This document shows, piece after piece, positions 59,585-64,000 of a DNA stretch of 64,000 bases. The position numbers and the translations under genes are program-made. The notes under the pieces were generated by a model. It searched no databases. It was not told where the DNA came from and was given only the letters and a program-made list of their open reading frames with translations. Source of the stretch: Hominiventricola aquisgranensis (GTDB lineage Bacteria; Bacillota; Clostridia; Lachnospirales; Lachnospiraceae); the NCBI RefSeq assembly GCF_040096225.1, contig NZ_JBBMFC010000005.1:87165-151164 (forward strand), in the 5' to 3' direction. Positions within the stretch are counted from its first letter, which is position 1; every line of letters begins with the position of its first letter.

Positions 59585-59681
59585 TGTTATTTTTCCGAAC
59601 ACAAAAATTCCAGGCCGGACAACCTGGAATCTTTGCGTTGAAATGTATATAACTACTAAGGGGATAGAGAAAAGCAAAACG

Positions 59682-59764
59682 AAAAAAAAGACAGTACCGG
59701 GCTTCGGTGCTATCTCCATTGATAACTTTTCGTTTTAGGCTTCCAGGAGTTTTCCTCCTGTTGA
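59682..59764 (-). ncRNA. Candidate small RNA
   Basis: Minus-strand promoter TTGACT (59792-59797), 16-nt spacer, perfect TATAAT (59770-59775). The predicted ~80-nt transcript begins with a hairpin CAGGAG-gaaaa-CTCCTG, has an A-rich single-stranded middle, and ends in an 11-bp terminator stem (AGATAGCACCG with CGGTACTGTCT, one mismatch) followed by eight T. No open frame of note is inside. A second terminator, ATTCCAGG / CCTGGAAT then TTTTT (59602-59630), lies further down. It could be a known Clostridia RNA family that I cannot name. Confidence 0.65.
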
Positions 59765-59875
59765 GTCCTATTATACGTTTTAAGGCTTGAAAGTCAACGC
59801 TTTTTCAAATTTCCATATTTCTTTTATCAACTCTGATTTTCGCCAAAAAAATTTTAGATTTCTGTGCAAAAAAGG

Positions 59876-59938
59876 AGCCCTCCTGCAACTGGAAGGGCCT
59901 TAAAAAGGGAGGATGCCGAGTGCTGCTCACTCGGCATA
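59876..59938 (-). terminator. Terminator pair after the PPK2 gene
   Basis: Minus-strand ATGCCGAGTG / CACTCGGCAT is followed by CCCTTTTT, then GGCCCTTCC with GGAGGGCTCC and TTTTTT. The rest of the 538-nt gap 59526-60063 holds only the terminators and small RNA listed, and AT-rich sequence from 59939 on in which I see nothing. Confidence 0.75.
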
Positions 59939-60063
59939 TTATGAAAAAGTTTTATTTAAAGTATTTAACTAGCTGTCTTTCTTTTGATGATTTTATTATA
60001 TGCAACAATCGTGAAGGAATCATGATAAGTTCGTTAACCTTTTTTGAAAGATAAATGAACAAA

Positions 60064-61536
60064 TTATGAACAGCCTAAAACCTTCTCCAACTCCTCTACC
60101 ACAATCCGCAATGCCTTGATCCGGGCATATTTTTTGTCTGTGGATTCCAGAATATGCCACGGAGCATAGACTGTGCTGGTCTTCTGGATCATCTCATTGA
60201 CTGCGGTCTCGTACTGATCCCACTTGTCTCGGTTTCTCCAGTCTTCGTCCGTGATCTTCCACTGTTTTTCCGGTGTATTCTGGCGATCTGTAAAGCGGGC
60301 AAGCTGCGTTTCCTTATCAATCTGCACCCAGAATTTGATCAGCACAGCACCCCAATCCTGCAATTCCTTTTCGAATTCGTTGATCTCGTTGTACGCACGC
60401 ATCCAGTCATTTTCACTGCAGAATCCCTCCAGCCGTTCCACCATCACCCGACCGTACCAGGTACGGTCAAAGATTGCAATATGCCCGGTCTTAGGAAGTC
60501 TTGTCCAGAATCTCCACAGATAATGTCTTGCCTTCTCATGAGGCTCCGGACTGGCAATTGGATGCACTTCATATCCACGCGGATCCAAAGCACCGGTGAT
60601 CCTCTTGATATTTCCTCCCTTGCCTGCTGCATCCCAGCCTTCATAGGCGATGATCACGGGAACTTTCTTGCGATACAGACGGTTATGCAGTTCTCTCAGC
60701 CGTGCCTGCAGCCGATCCAGTTCTTCCTTATAAGTATTGTCATCCAGTTCCTTATCAAGCGGGATCTCTGAAAGCTTCGGCATCTGCGTCATGGGAAATA
60801 CATTCTGAAGAAGCGGCACCGCCAGTGCCTGATTGCTCAGTGCAATGTCGATCCCCTGAGTCAGATATTCCAGCACCTGCAGCTCTGTCCATTTTCTGGA
60901 CTCCGCATCGATCATATACCAGGGTGCTGATGACAGACTGGTGTCTTTCATAAATGATAAATAAGCTTCCTGACATTTTTTATAATGTTTATGCTGCCAT
61001 ACATCCCGTTTGCTGATCCTCCAGGAAGTATCTGCTTTTTTCTCCAGGACTTCCATCCGTTTTTCCTGCTCTTTTTCTGAAATATGCAGGAAGAATTTCA
61101 TGACCAGATATCCGTTATCTGTAAGCTGACGTTCAAATCTGCGAACACTTTCAATCCGGTCTGCATATGTCTTTTCCGTCAGATCACCAGAGAGCTTCTC
61201 CTGTACAGTCTCATCCATCCAGCCTGAATCAAAAAATGCGAACTTTCCAGCTTCCGGAAGTCTCTTAAAATACCGGTAGAGAAATGGCTTTCTCTTTTCC
61301 TCTTCGGTCTTCTTTTCCAATGACTCCACATTGAAAAAGCGGGGATCTATGTTCTGGATCACACGGCCAATGCAGTTTCCTTTTCCTGCAGTTCCCCATC
61401 CTTCCATCAACACCAGAACCGGAAGCTTCTTCTCTTTGAGCAGCATCTGCTGACGAGCCAGCTTCTCCCGCACCGTCTGCAGACGATCTTTCAGTTCTTC
61501 CGTTCCAGGACATTCTGTCGGTTCCCACATTTTCAT
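60064..61536 (-). CDS. Two-domain polyphosphate kinase 2 (polyphosphate:AMP phosphotransferase type)
   Basis: A 490-residue tandem PPK2. The N-terminal domain (about 10-225) has LVLMEGWGTAGKGNCIGRVI and KFAFFDSGWMDETV; the C-terminal domain (about 265-485) has IIAYEGWDAAGKGGNIKRIT, PHEKARHYLWRFWTRLP and FDRTWYGRVMVERLEGF. The N-terminal copy has W-G-T in place of W-D-A in Walker A and lacks the FDRSWY-type motif, so it is probably inactive and structural, as in known PAP enzymes. It uses polyphosphate to phosphorylate AMP to ADP. It lies 28 nt after the acyltransferase gene. Confidence 0.92.
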   Translation of the reverse strand: MKMWEPTECPGTEELKDRLQTVREKLARQQMLLKEKKLPVLVLMEGWGTAGKGNCIGRVIQNIDPRFFNVESLEKKTEEEKRKPFLYRYFKRLPEAGKFAFFDSGWMDETVQEKLSGDLTEKTYADRIESVRRFERQLTDNGYLVMKFFLHISEKEQEKRMEVLEKKADTSWRISKRDVWQHKHYKKCQEAYLSFMKDTSLSSAPWYMIDAESRKWTELQVLEYLTQGIDIALSNQALAVPLLQNVFPMTQMPKLSEIPLDKELDDNTYKEELDRLQARLRELHNRLYRKKVPVIIAYEGWDAAGKGGNIKRITGALDPRGYEVHPIASPEPHEKARHYLWRFWTRLPKTGHIAIFDRTWYGRVMVERLEGFCSENDWMRAYNEINEFEKELQDWGAVLIKFWVQIDKETQLARFTDRQNTPEKQWKITDEDWRNRDKWDQYETAVNEMIQKTSTVYAPWHILESTDKKYARIKALRIVVEELEKVLGCS

Positions 61537-61564
61537 TTTAATACCCCCTTACTCTTTTATTCTT

Positions 61565-62572
61565 TCACGTTGATCTATTTTCCATACCTGATCTTTTTTC
61601 GCTTTTTCCAAACAGTAAGAATCTCAACGGTTTCACATAATCAATGATATAGATCAATGCCCCTGTGATCACACTCATAGCCACAAATGCTGCTGCCGCA
61701 TATAAAAGCCCTTCTACGCTCCAGAACGCATATGCGGTCTTGTCCGGATTCAACACTGTCGCAAACTGATAATGAATCACATAGATCTCCAGTGTATAAG
61801 TACCAAGCTTTGAAAGCTTTCTCTTAAGCTCACAGGTTTTCCAGTCCAATACCATACGGATCAGCCAGAAACAGCCCAGAAACGAAGCAGCCGTCTGCAC
61901 TCCCAGCATCCCAATTCCGGTCACAGTCACCAGATCAAGCATCACGACCATCACCAGAAATACAACAGCGCAAAGTCCTGCGATCCACCGCTGCATGGAA
62001 GCCGGTGCATATGTTTCCACAAATTCCCGGTGTCTTCCCACAAAATATGCTACCGTATAATAAGGCAGATAAATGATCAGAATAGAAGGACTTAAAAATG
62101 TGACTCCAGCAAGATAAGACACTAATATCACACAACAGCCTGTCAGCCAGACAGCCCAGAAGGCAATCTCTTTTTCCGTAACTGTCTCAAGAAGCTGTGC
62201 CGTATAACACAGTACGGTAAATAAAAATAATGCCATCAGAAACCATAATCCATAGTCCAGCTGAAACAGGACTGTACGTAATGCCTGGGGCACATATGTC
62301 ATATGCTGCACCACCAGCCAGGAGAAGAACGGAAGCAGATAAGCCACTGCCCGTCTGCCGATCTTTTTTCTATATTGTTCCAGATTGGTAATCTTCTTTC
62401 CTGTTCCTGCCAGATACCCGCTGATCAGGAAAAACATTGGCATCTGAATGGATTTTATTACATCATAAAGGTACGGATCTGTCATATGATTGTGTACCTG
62501 CACATGGCCGAACATGACCAGCAGGATCGCAATTCCTTTCAGACAATCCAGGGATTCATTTCTCTCTTTCAT
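61565..62572 (-). CDS. Membrane acyltransferase (acyltransferase_3 family)
   Basis: A 335-residue protein with about ten helices. The N-terminal NESLDCLKGIAILLVMFGHV carries the catalytic His of this family, and IQMPMFFLISGYLAG is the second signature. Members O-acetylate surface polysaccharides or lipids. Acceptor unknown. GGAG is 5 nt before the ATG. It is divergent from the glycerophosphotransferase gene and followed by the PPK2 gene. Confidence 0.9.
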   Translation of the reverse strand: MKERNESLDCLKGIAILLVMFGHVQVHNHMTDPYLYDVIKSIQMPMFFLISGYLAGTGKKITNLEQYRKKIGRRAVAYLLPFFSWLVVQHMTYVPQALRTVLFQLDYGLWFLMALFLFTVLCYTAQLLETVTEKEIAFWAVWLTGCCVILVSYLAGVTFLSPSILIIYLPYYTVAYFVGRHREFVETYAPASMQRWIAGLCAVVFLVMVVMLDLVTVTGIGMLGVQTAASFLGCFWLIRMVLDWKTCELKRKLSKLGTYTLEIYVIHYQFATVLNPDKTAYAFWSVEGLLYAAAAFVAMSVITGALIYIIDYVKPLRFLLFGKSEKRSGMENRST

Positions 62573-62603
62573 ACAATCTCCATTTACATATCATTCTGTT
62601 TTT

Positions 62604-62647
62604 AGTTTAGCACACCAATTGTCACGGGGCAAGGAATGTGTTACACT
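62604..62647. promoter_or_regulatory. Overlapping divergent promoters
   Basis: Plus strand: TTGTCA (62619-62624), 17 nt, TACACT (62642-62647). Minus strand: TTGCCC (62627-62632), 17 nt, TAAACT (62604-62609). The two overlap, so their use is probably competitive. Confidence 0.55.
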
Positions 62648-62692
62648 GTAACCGCTTGTTGAGACCATACTTTCAAGAAATGGAGATTACCT

Positions 62693-63874
62693 ATGATAAA
62701 CTTTTTACGGCGTACCCCGTTATATCCTGTGCTGGCCGGTATCTATCCACGCCTCCACAATTTCTATATCTGGCTGGTGTGGCAGATCTGCTATCTGCTG
62801 CCCGTGGATCAGCACAAGATTGTATTCAGCAATTTCAACGGCGGTGGATTTGGCGACAATGCCCGCTACATTGCTGAGGAATGCATCCGCAGAAAGATTC
62901 CTTATAAGCTGTACTGGGTCTGCAGTAATCCTGCACTTCCTTTCCCAAAGGAGCTGAACCTTGTTCCTCCGAACACAGCAGCTTTTGTATACCATATGGC
63001 AACTGCCGGCTGCTGGGTAGATACCACCAGAAAGCTTTACTATTTTAAGAAGAAAAAGAATCAGACCTACATCCACACCTGGCACGCAGGTCCTGGTCTC
63101 AAAAAGATCGAACGTGATGCCGGAAGCGGACTTACAGATAAATATGTCCGCTATGCGCAGCGTGATTCCAAAGCCATCGACCTTCTGTTATCCAACTGCC
63201 GCTTCTGGACCCAGTGCTTCCGCAGCTGCTTCTGGTATGACGGTCCGATCATGGAGAAAGGTCTTCCAAAAAATGATCTGTATTTTCAGGATCAGGAGCC
63301 ACTCCGCCGCATGATCCGGGAATATTATGGTCTTCCCATGGATGCAAAGATCGTGCTCTATGTGCCGACCTGGAGAGAAAACAGGAAATTACATGTGTAT
63401 CATCTTGATTTTGAAAAGTGTCTGGAAGCTTTCACCACACGCTTCGGCGGTGACTGGTATATGCTGGTTCGCATGCATCCCAATGTAAATGCAGCGGATT
63501 TTGATATTCATTATACAGACCGTATCCTGAATGCATCTCCCTATCCCAACTCCCAGGAGCTTCTGGCTGCCGGTGATGTGGTCATTACTGACTACTCTTC
63601 CTGTGGCTTTGATTATATCCAGCTGGATCGTCCTTCTTTCCTGTATGCAGAGGATTACGATCAGATGAAGCGTGACAAAGGTTACTACCTGGAATTATCC
63701 GACCTGCCTACACCGGTTGCATTTAACAATGCTCAGATGCTCAAAAATATTCTGGACTATTCAGAAGAAGAATATGAACAGAAACGAGAAGTGTTCATGC
63801 AGAAAATGCAATATTATGATGATGGCCATGCCTCAGAGGCTGTTGTCGATTATATTCTGGAACATACGAAATGA
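62693..63874 (+). CDS. CDP-glycerol glycerophosphotransferase family protein (TagB/TagF-like)
   Basis: A 393-residue GT-B type transferase (PF04464). An amphipathic N-terminus precedes VFSNFNGGGFGDNARYIAEE; catalytic motifs are QTYIHTWHAGPGLKK, VLYVPTWRENRKL, MLVRMHPNVNAADF and VVITDYSSCGFDYIQLDRPS. Such enzymes move polyol phosphate from a CDP donor to a teichoic-acid-like or capsular acceptor. TGGAG is 7 nt before the ATG. No other teichoic acid genes are in the window. An activated phosphonate as donor is conceivable given pepM, but is inference. Confidence 0.9.
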   Translation: MINFLRRTPLYPVLAGIYPRLHNFYIWLVWQICYLLPVDQHKIVFSNFNGGGFGDNARYIAEECIRRKIPYKLYWVCSNPALPFPKELNLVPPNTAAFVYHMATAGCWVDTTRKLYYFKKKKNQTYIHTWHAGPGLKKIERDAGSGLTDKYVRYAQRDSKAIDLLLSNCRFWTQCFRSCFWYDGPIMEKGLPKNDLYFQDQEPLRRMIREYYGLPMDAKIVLYVPTWRENRKLHVYHLDFEKCLEAFTTRFGGDWYMLVRMHPNVNAADFDIHYTDRILNASPYPNSQELLAAGDVVITDYSSCGFDYIQLDRPSFLYAEDYDQMKRDKGYYLELSDLPTPVAFNNAQMLKNILDYSEEEYEQKREVFMQKMQYYDDGHASEAVVDYILEHTK

Positions 63875-63909
63875 TAGAAAAAGGGGCTGTAAAAAAACTC
63901 CCCTGACAG

Positions 63910-63946
63910 AAAAATCGCCCAGGCCGTGAGGTCTGAGCGATTTTTT
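63910..63946 (+). terminator. Terminator of the glycerophosphotransferase gene
   Basis: AAAATCGC-CAG-CC / GG-CTG-GCGATTTT with small mismatches and a T run. A weaker AGGGG/CCCCT hairpin precedes it. The remaining bases to the window end are AT-rich with no visible gene. Confidence 0.85.
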
Positions 63947-64000
63947 GGTATAATTAATTATGCTACTAAATAACAATACCAATGGTAATTATACTATGCG

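Overview
The window reads as a chromosomal segment of a Gram-positive Clostridia bacterium, most likely a gut Lachnospiraceae (Blautia/Dorea/Ruminococcus-like). Signs are PolC-type replicase, class 1B dihydroorotate dehydrogenase with PyrK, an ATCase with PyrI, YerC, DUF1836, DUF1653 and DUF378 proteins, AGGAGG ribosome sites almost everywhere, and TTGACA/TATAAT promoters with 16-17 bp spacers. No phage, insertion sequence, CRISPR array or rRNA was seen. One tRNA (Trp) is present.

Layout. 1-3.3 kb: folC (3' end cut by the window edge), a CmpB-like membrane protein and pyrBI. 3.3-9 kb: a two-component system, galK, uppP and a DUF815 ATPase. 9-16.3 kb: mostly minus-strand housekeeping genes: aspartate aminotransferase, a small HD (p)ppGpp-hydrolase-like protein, Lrp, an HMA protein, DUF1836, YerC, PHP and HAD phosphatases, purA. 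16.4-24.6 kb: one apparent operon thyA-dfr-ftsW-ispG-polC. 24.6-25.2 kb: two related, oppositely oriented structured elements with no coding capacity. 25-33.4 kb: a broken hydrolase, a DUF7916-like enzyme, DUF1294, LysR, an XPD/DinG-type helicase with nuclease motifs, an HPr-like protein, and a radical-SAM/DUF4130 pair behind a promoter carrying two LexA-like boxes. 33.5-38.8 kb: a phosphonate operon, pepM (fused to two nucleotidyltransferase domains), an Fe-alcohol dehydrogenase, phosphonopyruvate decarboxylase and a PfkB kinase. 39-48.9 kb: YdcF, Mrp, DUF1653, an orphan solute-binding lipoprotein, tRNA-Trp, radA, clpC, a GntR regulator and a cohesin-like surface protein. 48.9-52.5 kb: purEMND. 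52.5-55.5 kb: M29 peptidase, DUF6142-like protein, VanZ and a 51-residue membrane protein. 55.5-59 kb: pyrFKDE. 59-64 kb: a membrane protein, a candidate small RNA, a two-domain PPK2, an acyltransferase and a TagB/TagF-like glycerophosphotransferase.

How it fits together. Nucleotide supply dominates: UMP synthesis is split between pyrBI and pyrFKDE, purine genes are split between purEMND and purA, and dTMP synthesis sits with polC. The phosphonate operon should make phosphonoacetaldehyde and then 2-hydroxyethylphosphonate, with fused cytidylyltransferase-like domains that suggest activation for transfer to a glycan or lipid.

The most unusual content is non-coding: several very long imperfect hairpins (about 1.8, 9.0, 24.7, 25.0, 39.8 and 43.0 kb). 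Two pairs of these share internal motifs while their pairing arms differ in sequence.
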